A stretch of DNA of 64,000 nt from Rhodocyclaceae bacterium (GTDB lineage Bacteria; Pseudomonadota; Gammaproteobacteria; Burkholderiales; Rhodocyclaceae). A model generated the notes under the pieces. That model saw only the letters and a list, made by a program, of their open reading frames with translations, had not been told where the DNA came from and ran no database searches. Shown one piece after another: positions 33,310-41,816 of this stretch; within the stretch, counting starts at the first letter, position 1; each line of letters starts with the position of its first letter. A program made the position numbers and the translations under genes. The stretch spans positions 87,106-151,105 of the forward strand of contig JAQTNA010000003.1 in assembly GCA_028714035.1 (NCBI GenBank). Reading direction: 5' to 3'.

Positions 33310-35049
33310 ATGAAAAATATGGGAGACAAGGGCTTGGCGTCCGGTTCGATGCGCTTGCGCAAGATTGCGGCCGCGACGGCTGCCGCCGTCGCGGCCAGCG
33401 GCAGCGCGCTGGCCTTCGACATTGATACGGGGAATCCCGATCTGAAGGTACGCTGGGACAATACCGTCCGACTGAATCTGGCGCAGCGCGTGGGATCAAG
33501 GGATGCCAAGATCGGCGCGTGGGCCAACTCCGACGAGGGCACCTACAGCTTCAACAACGGCGCCATGGTGGCCAAGCGGCTGGATCTGCTGTCCGAACTG
33601 GACGTGGTTCTGGACAGGAACAAGGGTTTCCGGGTGAGCGGAGCAGCCTGGTACGATGCGGCCTACGGCAGCACCGACAAGTCCAACCCCGCGCTTCCCG
33701 CGGCTTTTGCGAGCTACGCGGGTAACCAGCTCAGCCCCTACGTCAAGCGCTTCTATGCCGGCCCTTCCGGCGAAATCCTGGATGCCTTCGTGTTCGGCAA
33801 TTTCGACATGGGGGGCGTGCCGGTCAAGCTGAAGGCCGGCCGGCACACGGTGTTCTGGGGCGAATCCATGTTCCTGAACGGTGCCCTGCACAGCGTGTCC
33901 TACGCCCAGATGCCGATTGACCTTCAGAAGGGTTTCGCGACGCCCGGGACCGAGGCCAAGGAATTGTTCCGCCCGCTGAACCAGATTTCCGGTCAGGCCC
34001 AGGTTTCGGACACGCTCTCCATCGCCGCGCAGTACTTCTTGCAGTGGGAGGCCTACCGTTATCCGGAAGGCGGCACCTACCTGGGTCCGGTGGATCTGGC
34101 ATTCAACGGCCCGACCGGCACGGCCGCCCCCGGTGTCGGCTATGTCTTCCGCGGCAATGCCGCGGAGCCGAAGCAAGTCGGGGAGTACGGACTCTCTGCT
34201 CGTTGGTCGCCGGAAGTTCTGGACGGCACCCTCGGCTTCTACTATCGCCGTTATGCCGACAAGCTGCCCCAGGCGCTTCTCACCAAGATGACGGCCCTGG
34301 GCGCGCCGACCAACCAGTACAACCTGGTCTACGCCAGCGGGATTGACATGTACGGCATCAGCCTGGGCAAGAACATCGCCGGCGTGAGCGTCGGCGCGGA
34401 AGCGTCCTACCGCCGCAACACGCCGCTGGTGGCACCCCTGCTGGGGAATGCGGCAGCCTCCGTGGCAGCCAATGGCGGGGCAATTTCCCAGGGCGAGACC
34501 TATGGGCCGCGCGGGAACACCTGGCACGCCCTGGTCAATCTGATGGGCGTAGTGCCGAAGACCGGGGTATTCGATACGGCCACCTGGGCGGGTGAGCTGA
34601 CCTATAGCCGGCTGGACAGCGTCACCAGCGGGGCGAATCTGTTCAACGGCGTGGGCTATGCCAGTTGCAAGGACGTGAACGGCGCCGCGAGCGCCGGCAG
34701 CAAGTGGGACGGCTGCGCAACCAAGGACTATGTGGGTCTGTCCCTGGCCTTCACGCCGACCTGGTATCAGGTCATGGCGGGCGTGGATCTGTCCGCGCCG
34801 ATCTCCTACTCGGTGGGGCTTTCGGGCAACGCGGCCACCATGTTCGGTGGCAACGAAGGCAACGGCAGCTACAGCGTCGGCCTGGGCGCCGATATCTTCC
34901 AGAAGTACAAGGTGGATCTCAAGTGGATCGGCTACTTCGGCAGGTACAACCTCAACCCCGCAGGTACGGCCGTCCAGACCGTCAACGGCTTCACGACGCT
35001 GCTCAAGGATCGTGACTTCATCAGCCTCACGCTCAAGACCTCATTCTAA
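33310..35049 (+). CDS. DUF1302 family outer-membrane protein
   Basis: 579 residues. A signal peptide (RKIAAATAAAVAASGSALA) is followed by a long beta-strand-rich region with many aromatic-ended strands and a C-terminal F, typical of an outer-membrane barrel. It opens FDIDTGNPDLKVRWDNTVR, the family hallmark. The family is widespread in proteobacteria that degrade hydrophobic compounds; its exact role is not established to my knowledge. GGGGTGG six bases before ATG 33310 selects this start over GTG 33274 and ATG 33292. It is the first of four genes with DUF1329, YCF48 and RND members. Confidence 0.85.
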   Translation: MKNMGDKGLASGSMRLRKIAAATAAAVAASGSALAFDIDTGNPDLKVRWDNTVRLNLAQRVGSRDAKIGAWANSDEGTYSFNNGAMVAKRLDLLSELDVVLDRNKGFRVSGAAWYDAAYGSTDKSNPALPAAFASYAGNQLSPYVKRFYAGPSGEILDAFVFGNFDMGGVPVKLKAGRHTVFWGESMFLNGALHSVSYAQMPIDLQKGFATPGTEAKELFRPLNQISGQAQVSDTLSIAAQYFLQWEAYRYPEGGTYLGPVDLAFNGPTGTAAPGVGYVFRGNAAEPKQVGEYGLSARWSPEVLDGTLGFYYRRYADKLPQALLTKMTALGAPTNQYNLVYASGIDMYGISLGKNIAGVSVGAEASYRRNTPLVAPLLGNAAASVAANGGAISQGETYGPRGNTWHALVNLMGVVPKTGVFDTATWAGELTYSRLDSVTSGANLFNGVGYASCKDVNGAASAGSKWDGCATKDYVGLSLAFTPTWYQVMAGVDLSAPISYSVGLSGNAATMFGGNEGNGSYSVGLGADIFQKYKVDLKWIGYFGRYNLNPAGTAVQTVNGFTTLLKDRDFISLTLKTSF

Positions 35050-35059
35050 GGAGAACCCC

Positions 35060-36403
35060 ATGCGATTCCAGCAAGCACTATTGATTGCCGTGGTGGCATC
35101 AGCCGCGAGCACCCTGGCCCAGGCCGGCGTGAGTGCCGAAGAGGCCGGGAAGTTGGGCGCCAGCCTGACCCTGGTCGGCGCCGAGAAGGCCGGCAGCGGC
35201 AGCATTCCCGAGTACACCGGCGGCCTGACCACCGCGCCCGCGAGTTTCAAGCCGGGTTCCGGCCTGCGGCCCGACCCGTTCGCCGGGGAAAAGCCCGTCA
35301 TGACCATTGATGCCAAGAACATGGGCCAGTACGCGGGCAACCTGACCGAAGGCGCCAAGGCCCTGATGAAGAAATACCCGGCCTACAAGATCGAGGTATA
35401 TCCGACGCACCGCACCGTGGCCTTCCCGAAGTTCGTGACGGACAACACGAAGAAGTGCGCCTCCGCGGCCAAGACCGCCAACGGCGGCCGCTCCATGGAA
35501 GGCTGCCATGCCGGCTTCCCCTTCCCGATTCCCAAGACGGGTTTCGAGGCCATGTGGAATCACCTGGTGCGCTTCAACGGCGTTGCCAACGAGGTGCATT
35601 ACCGCAACCAGACGGTGGATGCCTCCGGCCGACCCACCCTGTCCACCGAGGGGGTCATCGTCCAGGAATATCCCTACTGGGACATGGCCAAGCCCAACGC
35701 CGACATCTACTACAAGCAGCGCATCAACTACACGGGTCCGGCCCGCCGCTCCGGCGAAGGCATGCTGATTGTTGATCCGCTGGACTATGCCACCAAGGAC
35801 CGTCGTGCCTGGCAATATCTGCCCGGCCAGCGCCGCGTGAAGGTGGGACCGGACCTGGCGCACGACACGCCGAACCCGGGCACGGCCGGCGCGACCACCT
35901 TTGACGATACCTTCATCTTCATGGGGTCCATGGATCGCTACGACTTCAAGCTGGTGGGCAAGAAGGAGATGTTCATCCCCTACAACGACTACAAGATGGC
36001 CTACAACTCGACCTCGGCCGAATTGCTGAAGCCCAACTTCCTCAACCCGGACCTCGTGCGTTGGGAAAAGCACCGCGTCTGGGTGGTGGAAGCCACGCTG
36101 CGGGAAGGCAAGCGCCACGTGTACAGCAAGCGGACCTTCTACCTGGACGAGGATAGCTGGGTCGCGGTGGCTGCCGAATCGTATGACGCGCGCGGCCAGC
36201 TCTACCGGACCGGCTTCGCCTACGTTACGCCCAGCTACGAAGTGCCCGCACCGGATGCCGACATGCACGGCTTCTACGACCTGATCGCCGGCACCTACTC
36301 CCTGTCCGGCTACACGGCGGAATCCGGCGGCGTACGTTACACCAAGCCCCTGGGCGACCGGGAATGGACGCCCGAATCCCTGGCCGGCGCAGGCCTGCGC
36401 TAG
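35060..36403 (+). CDS. DUF1329 family periplasmic protein
   Basis: 447 residues with a signal peptide (MRFQQALLIAVVASAAS, cleavage near AQA) and the family start GVSAEEAGKLGASLTLVGAE. Other family features are EYTGGLTTAP, RRAWQYLPGQRRVKVGP and YDFKLVGKKEMFIPYN. The fold is thought to be related to lipoprotein carriers of the LolA/LolB kind, which would suit carriage of a lipid-like ligand across the periplasm. AAGGAG before ATG 35060 sets the start, ten bases after the DUF1302 stop. The two families nearly always travel together. Confidence 0.87.
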   Translation: MRFQQALLIAVVASAASTLAQAGVSAEEAGKLGASLTLVGAEKAGSGSIPEYTGGLTTAPASFKPGSGLRPDPFAGEKPVMTIDAKNMGQYAGNLTEGAKALMKKYPAYKIEVYPTHRTVAFPKFVTDNTKKCASAAKTANGGRSMEGCHAGFPFPIPKTGFEAMWNHLVRFNGVANEVHYRNQTVDASGRPTLSTEGVIVQEYPYWDMAKPNADIYYKQRINYTGPARRSGEGMLIVDPLDYATKDRRAWQYLPGQRRVKVGPDLAHDTPNPGTAGATTFDDTFIFMGSMDRYDFKLVGKKEMFIPYNDYKMAYNSTSAELLKPNFLNPDLVRWEKHRVWVVEATLREGKRHVYSKRTFYLDEDSWVAVAAESYDARGQLYRTGFAYVTPSYEVPAPDADMHGFYDLIAGTYSLSGYTAESGGVRYTKPLGDREWTPESLAGAGLR

Positions 36404-36466
36404 GCGGTCCCCGGGCGCGGCCCTCCTCGCCGCGCCCACTTCTTCCCCCTCTCCGGTTCCACTCCC

Positions 36467-37534
36467 ATGCTCGTTCCAAGGATTAGCCTGGCCCTGGTTT
36501 TCGCAACCATGGCATGGTCGCCTCAGGTGTTCGCCACCGGCTTTCAGGATGTGCTCGACACGCCCGCAGTGAAAAGCCCTCTGGCGGCGAAGAGCCTGCT
36601 CAATGGCCTGGCTGCCGCCGGCAACCGGCTGGTAGCGGTGGGCCAGCGTGGCCACATCGTATTTTCCGATGACCGGGGTGCCTCCTGGCAACAGGCGACG
36701 GTGCCCGTTTCATCCGACCTGACGGCGGTGTACTTTCCCACGCCCAGGAAGGGTTGGGCGGTGGGCCACGACGGGGTGGTGCTTCATAGCAGCGACGGCG
36801 GGGTGAGCTGGGTTCGGCAGCTGGACGGCCCCATGGCCGGAAAGATGATGGAATCCTGGTATGTGGCGGCGGCGGCCCGGGGCGCCCTGGGCGCGGACAG
36901 GGAAAAGCTGCTGGAGGAAGTGAAACGCCAGACCGCGCAGATGATGGAAACGCCCTTCCTGGATGTCTGGTTCTCGGACGAGAACACGGGCTACATCGTG
37001 GGAGCCTTCAACCTGATTTTTTGCACGGCCGACGGCGGCAAGAGCTGGGAGCCGTGGTTTCACCTCACGGAGAACCCCGGGCGGCAGCATTTCTACTCCG
37101 TCCGTGGCCTGGGCACGGACGTCTATATCGCCGGTGAGCAGGGCCTGGTCCTGAAACTGGATCCGGGCACCGGCCGCTTCCGCAAGCTGACCACGCCCTA
37201 CCAGGGCAGCTGGTTTGGGCTGGCACTCGGTAAGGGTTTCGTCCTGGCCTTCGGCTTGCGGGGCAACGCCTATCGCAGTATTGACGGTGGCAAGAACTGG
37301 AGCCGGGTGGACACCGGGCTTCAGGAGGGTCTGACCGGCGCCACCACCCTGGCGGACGGCAGTCTGGTTCTGGTTTCCCAGTCGGGCCAGGTGCTGATGA
37401 GCCGCGATACCGGTGCGAGCTTCACGCCGGTCAAGCTGCCTCGAACGGCCCCGGCTTCGGCGGTGGTTGCTGTCGGGAATCAGATGCTGGTGATTGCGGG
37501 CCCCCGCGGCGTCAGCGCGCAGGCGCTGCGCTAA
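36467..37534 (+). CDS. YCF48/BNR-repeat periplasmic beta-propeller protein
   Basis: 355 residues with a signal peptide (ending VFATG) and repeated BNR-type blades: HIVFSDDRGASWQQA, GVVLHSSDGGVSWVRQL, IFCTADGGKSWEPW, NAYRSIDGGKNWSRV and VLMSRDTGASFTPV. It is related to the Ycf48 photosystem assembly factor, but in this setting it accompanies a DUF1302/DUF1329/RND set. It probably scaffolds the RND pump with its periplasmic partners. The start has a weak ribosome binding site; the signal peptide supports ATG 36467. Confidence 0.85.
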   Translation: MLVPRISLALVFATMAWSPQVFATGFQDVLDTPAVKSPLAAKSLLNGLAAAGNRLVAVGQRGHIVFSDDRGASWQQATVPVSSDLTAVYFPTPRKGWAVGHDGVVLHSSDGGVSWVRQLDGPMAGKMMESWYVAAAARGALGADREKLLEEVKRQTAQMMETPFLDVWFSDENTGYIVGAFNLIFCTADGGKSWEPWFHLTENPGRQHFYSVRGLGTDVYIAGEQGLVLKLDPGTGRFRKLTTPYQGSWFGLALGKGFVLAFGLRGNAYRSIDGGKNWSRVDTGLQEGLTGATTLADGSLVLVSQSGQVLMSRDTGASFTPVKLPRTAPASAVVAVGNQMLVIAGPRGVSAQALR

Positions 37535-37551
37535 CCAAGGAGAAGCCAGTC

Positions 37552-40038
37552 ATGGCCGTTCATCACGATACCCAGGAGCACATGCCCGTACACGCGACCC
37601 TTTCCGGCTTCGATCCGAAGTCTGGAAACGCGCTGGAGCGGGCGGTGTTCAACCACAGGCGGGCGATGGTTCTCGTCTGTGCCGTTCTGACGCTCTTCCT
37701 GGGGCTGTTCGCGGCATCCAGGCTGGGCCTGAACGCCAGCTTCGAAAACATGATTCCCCAGGGCCAGCCCTACATCAAGAATTACCTGGACAACAAGCAG
37801 GAGCTGCGCGGGCTGGGCAATGCCCTGCGCGTCGTCGTGGAAAACGGCAACGGCGACATCTTCGATCCGAAGTACCAGGATGTCCTGAAGAAGATCAACG
37901 ACGAACTGATTCTCACCCCCGGGGTGGACCGGGCCTGGGTCAAGTCCCTGTGGACGCCCTCGGTGCGCTGGACCGAGGTGACCGAGGAAGGCTTCCGGGG
38001 CGGCCCGGTGATGCCGGAATCCTATGATGGCTCAAAGGAGGCGATCGCCCAGCTCAAGCTCAACATCGCCCGCTCAGGTATCGTCGGCCGCTTCGTCGGC
38101 AACGATTTCAAGTCGAGCATGATCTTCGTGCCGCTCCTGGAGAAGGACGCGGCCACGGGCAAGGGCCTGGACTACCGTGCCCTCTCCAAGACCCTGGAGG
38201 ACAACATCCGGGCAAAGTTCCAGACGCCTCCTGCGCCCGGGTCTACCAGTCCGCAGGGACCGGTCGTGCGCATCCACATCATCGGCTTTGCCAAGCTGGT
38301 GGGCGATCTGATGGATGGCCTGACCCTGGTCATGGCCTATTTCGGCATCGCCATTGCCGTGGCCCTGGTGGTCATCTTCCTCTACACCCGCTGCGTGCGC
38401 AGCACCGTCCTGGTGATCGCCTGTTCGCTCGCGGCCGTGGTCTGGCAGCTGGGACTGGTGGCCCTCCTGGGCTACCAGCTGGATCCCTTCTCCATCCTGG
38501 TGCCCTTCCTGGTGTTCGCCATCGGCGTCTCCCATGGCGCCCAGAAGATGAACGGCATCATGCAGGACATCGGCCGGGGTACCCACAGGCAGGTGGCGGC
38601 CCGCTATACCTTCCGGCGCCTGTTCCTGGCGGGGATCACGGCCCTCCTGGCGGATGCCGTGGGCTTCGGCGTGCTGATGGTCATTGATATTCCCGTCATC
38701 AAGGCCCTGGCGCTCACCGCCAGCATAGGCGTGGCCGTGCTGATCTTCACCAACCTGCTCCTGCTGCCGGTGCTGCTGTCCTTCACCGGCGTCAATCCGG
38801 AAGCGGCGGCGCGCAGCCTGCGGGCCGATCAGGAAGGAGGCGAACAGGGCGGTCTGGCGTTTCTCTGGTCGGGACTGGAGCGCTTCACCGAGCGGCGCTG
38901 GGCGCTGGGCGCCATCAGCGTTTCCGCGGTGCTGGCGGTGGCCGGTTTCATCGTCAGCCAGAACCTCAAGATCGGCGACTTGGAGCCGGGCGCGCCGGAG
39001 TTGCGCGCCGACTCCCGCTACAATCGGGACAACGCCTACATCACCGGCAACTACGCCCTCTCCAGCGACCAGTTCGCGGTAATCGTCAAGACCTCCGCGG
39101 AGGGTTGCCTCAAGTACCCGACGCTGGTGGAGGCGGACCGGCTGGCCTGGACCCTGCGCCAGGTACCCGGCGTGCAGACGACGGTGTTCCTGGGGGATGC
39201 GGTGCGCCAGATCACCGCCGGCTCCTACGAGGGCAATCCCAAGTGGCAGACCATCGCCCGCAACCAGAACGTGCTCAATTACGGTGCCCAGCAGGCCTCG
39301 GTCAACAACCCGGACCTGTTCAACAACGATTGCTCCGTGATGCCGGTGATTGCCTATCTGGCCGACCATCGTGCCGAGACCCTGGATCGGGTGGTGGCCG
39401 CGGCCGGGCAGTTTGCCGGAAGCCACGGTAGCCCGGAGCGTCAGTTCCTGCTGGCGGCGGGCAGCGCGGGCATCGAGGCGGCGACCAACATCGTGGTACG
39501 CGAGGCCAACCGGACCATGCTGTTCTATGTCTATGGCGCCGTGATCGTGCTCTGTTTCGTCACCTTCCGCAGCTGGCGTGCGGTGGTGGTGGCCGTGCTG
39601 CCCCTGGTGGTCACCTCCATCCTGTGCGAGGCGCTGATGGTGGTGCTGGGCATAGGCGTCAAGGTGGCGACCCTGCCGGTGATCGCCCTGGGCGTGGGCA
39701 TCGGCGTGGATTACGCCCTCTATCTGCTCAGCATCCAGCTGGCCCAGCAGCGGGCGGGGGCGTCGCTCTCGGTCGCCTACAGCCGCTCCCTCAAATTCAC
39801 CGGCAAGGTGGTGGCCCTGGTGGGCATCACCCTGGCGGCGGGCGTGGTGACCTGGATCTGGTCACCCATCAAGTTCCAGGCCGACATGGGCATCCTCTTA
39901 ACCTTCATGTTCCTCTGGAACATGGTGGGCGCCCTGGTGCTCATCCCCGCCCTGTCCCACTTCCTGCTGGCCCACCCGGTCAAGACGCTTGGCGCAACGC
40001 CCAAGGGGCGCCCCAGCCCGGTCGGCCGGCGTGCCTAG
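37552..40038 (+). CDS. RND superfamily (MMPL-type) exporter
   Basis: 828 residues with two matching halves, each with a membrane helix, a large periplasmic loop (about 60-250 and 470-640) and five further helices. The helices after the first loop include LVMAYFGIAIAVALVVIF and the second half has GVGIGVDYALYLLS, the glycine/Asp motif of the MMPL/HpnN group. Such proteins move lipids, hopanoids or sterol-like molecules between inner membrane and periplasm. AAGGAG precedes ATG 37552. It completes the four-gene envelope set and is followed by beta-oxidation genes, which suggests a fatty or steroid-like acid as cargo. Confidence 0.87.
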   Translation: MAVHHDTQEHMPVHATLSGFDPKSGNALERAVFNHRRAMVLVCAVLTLFLGLFAASRLGLNASFENMIPQGQPYIKNYLDNKQELRGLGNALRVVVENGNGDIFDPKYQDVLKKINDELILTPGVDRAWVKSLWTPSVRWTEVTEEGFRGGPVMPESYDGSKEAIAQLKLNIARSGIVGRFVGNDFKSSMIFVPLLEKDAATGKGLDYRALSKTLEDNIRAKFQTPPAPGSTSPQGPVVRIHIIGFAKLVGDLMDGLTLVMAYFGIAIAVALVVIFLYTRCVRSTVLVIACSLAAVVWQLGLVALLGYQLDPFSILVPFLVFAIGVSHGAQKMNGIMQDIGRGTHRQVAARYTFRRLFLAGITALLADAVGFGVLMVIDIPVIKALALTASIGVAVLIFTNLLLLPVLLSFTGVNPEAAARSLRADQEGGEQGGLAFLWSGLERFTERRWALGAISVSAVLAVAGFIVSQNLKIGDLEPGAPELRADSRYNRDNAYITGNYALSSDQFAVIVKTSAEGCLKYPTLVEADRLAWTLRQVPGVQTTVFLGDAVRQITAGSYEGNPKWQTIARNQNVLNYGAQQASVNNPDLFNNDCSVMPVIAYLADHRAETLDRVVAAAGQFAGSHGSPERQFLLAAGSAGIEAATNIVVREANRTMLFYVYGAVIVLCFVTFRSWRAVVVAVLPLVVTSILCEALMVVLGIGVKVATLPVIALGVGIGVDYALYLLSIQLAQQRAGASLSVAYSRSLKFTGKVVALVGITLAAGVVTWIWSPIKFQADMGILLTFMFLWNMVGALVLIPALSHFLLAHPVKTLGATPKGRPSPVGRRA

Positions 40039-40098
40039 CTTTCCACCTCGAACAAAAAGGCCTGCTGAAGGCCAAGACACCGACACCCAAGGAGAGTC

Positions 40099-41733
40099 AT
40101 GATGTTTGGATTGATGCAGGACCGCCCGCTGTTGATTTCGTCGCTGATCGAGCACGCTAGCGCCTTTCATTCCCATGCGGAGATCGTCTCGCGTACCAAT
40201 GAAGGCCCCATCCACCGCTGCACCTATGGCGACATCCATCGCCGGTCCAAGCAGGTGGCCAATGCCCTGACCGCGCTGGGCGTGAAACCAGGTGATCGGG
40301 TGGCGACCCTGGCCTGGAACGGCTACCGGCACATGGAGCTTTACTTCGGCGGCTCCGGCATGGGGGCGGTGGTGCACACCATCAATCCCCGGCTGTTCCC
40401 GGAACAGATCGAGTACATCGCCAATCACGCCGAAGACCAATACCTGTTCTTCGATCTGTCCTTCGCCCCGATCATCGAGAAGCTGGCGTCCAGGATGACC
40501 GGCGTGAAGGCCTTCATCGCCATGACCGACCGGGCCCACATGCCTGCGGCCGACATTCCCAATCTGTTGTGCTACGAGGAACTGATCGGCGCCCAGGGCA
40601 GCGATTTTGCCTGGCCTGAACTGGACGAGAATACCGCCTCGTCGCTGTGCTACACCTCCGGCACCACGGGCAATCCCAAGGGCGTGCTCTACAGCCACCG
40701 CTCCTCGGTGCTGCATGCCTTCATCGCCTGTAGCGTGGACGGCTTCGGCCTGTCCGCCACCGAGACCGCGCTCCTGGTGGTGCCCATGTTCCATGTGAAC
40801 GCCTGGGGCATGCCCTATGCGGGCGCGATGTGCGGCGCCAAGCTGGTGATGCCCGGCCCCGGCATGGATGGCAAGAGCATTTATGAACTGATCCGGGACG
40901 AGAAGGTGACCCTGGCCCTGGGGGTGCCCACGGTATGGATGATGCTCCTGCAACACATCGAGAAGGTCGGGGCGGATCCCAAGGCGGAGGCTGAACTGCG
41001 CCGGGTGGTGATCGGCGGCTCCGCCGCGCCCCGTGCCATGTGCGAAGCCTTCGAGGACAAGTTCGGCGCCTTCGTGGTCCATGCCTGGGGCATGACCGAG
41101 ACCTCCCCCGTCGGCACCGTCTGTAACCTCCTGCCCAAGCACAAGGGCATCTCGCGCGATGAACGCCTGAAACTCCAGCTGAAGCAGGGCCGCGGCGTCT
41201 ATGGCGTGGAACTGAAGCTCACGGACGATGACGGCAATCGCCTGCCCCACGACGGCAAGGCCTTCGGCCACCTCATGGTGCGCGGCCCCTGGATTGCCCG
41301 GCGCTACTACAAGGACGACACGCCCATCCTGGACGCCGAGGGCTTTTTCGATACCGGCGACGTGTCCACCATTGATCCGGACGGCTACACGCAGATCACC
41401 GACCGCTCCAAGGACGTGATCAAGTCCGGCGGCGAGTGGATTTCCTCCATTGACCTGGAAAACGCCGCCATGGGCGCGCCCGGCGTGGCCGAGGCTGCGG
41501 TCATCGGCGTGGCCCATCCCAAGTGGCAGGAGCGGCCGCTCCTGGTGGTGGTGAAGAAGGAAGGCGCCCAGGTGAGCCGCGAGGACATGCTGAATTACCT
41601 GGGAAGCCGCGTGGCCAAGTGGTGGCTGCCGGAAGACGTGGTGTTCGTGGAGCAACTGCCGCACACCGCCACCGGCAAGTTACAGAAGATGAAGCTCCGG
41701 GAAAGCTTCCGGGATTACCGCTTCCCGGGCTGA
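40099..41733 (+). CDS. AMP-forming medium/long-chain acyl-CoA ligase
   Basis: 544 residues. Motifs: [20 protein letters not shown] (ATP/AMP binding), [48 protein letters not shown] and the catalytic lysine near [13 protein letters not shown]. The closest named groups are AlkK-type medium-chain and DmdB-type (3-methylthiopropionate) ligases, which share the N-terminal [11 protein letters not shown] start. It makes the acyl-CoA that the next two gene products would degrade. GGAGAG precedes ATG 40099; ATG 40102 is equivalent. Confidence 0.88.
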   Translation: MMFGLMQDRPLLISSLIEHASAFHSHAEIVSRTNEGPIHRCTYGDIHRRSKQVANALTALGVKPGDRVATLAWNGYRHMELYFGGSGMGAVVHTINPRLFPEQIEYIANHAEDQYLFFDLSFAPIIEKLASRMTGVKAFIAMTDRAHMPAADIPNLLCYEELIGAQGSDFAWPELDENTASSLCYTSGTTGNPKGVLYSHRSSVLHAFIACSVDGFGLSATETALLVVPMFHVNAWGMPYAGAMCGAKLVMPGPGMDGKSIYELIRDEKVTLALGVPTVWMMLLQHIEKVGADPKAEAELRRVVIGGSAAPRAMCEAFEDKFGAFVVHAWGMTETSPVGTVCNLLPKHKGISRDERLKLQLKQGRGVYGVELKLTDDDGNRLPHDGKAFGHLMVRGPWIARRYYKDDTPILDAEGFFDTGDVSTIDPDGYTQITDRSKDVIKSGGEWISSIDLENAAMGAPGVAEAAVIGVAHPKWQERPLLVVVKKEGAQVSREDMLNYLGSRVAKWWLPEDVVFVEQLPHTATGKLQKMKLRESFRDYRFPG

Positions 41734-41754
41734 GCCGCTCACCGCGTAAACGAT

Positions 41755-41780
41755 GTAGGGGCGAACGTGTTCGCCCCTAC
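41755..41780. repeat. Perfect hairpin between acyl-CoA ligase and dehydrogenase genes
   Basis: GTAGGGGCGAA at 41755-41765 pairs perfectly with TTCGCCCCTAC at 41770-41780 around a CGTG loop. The GTAGGGGCGAA...TTCGCCCCTAC sequence resembles a palindrome scattered in many bacterial genomes. No T-run follows, so it is not a clear terminator and transcription may continue to the next gene. Confidence 0.6.
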
Positions 41781-41816
41781 CGCATTTCATTGAATTATCC
41801 AGTTCAAGGAGTCCCC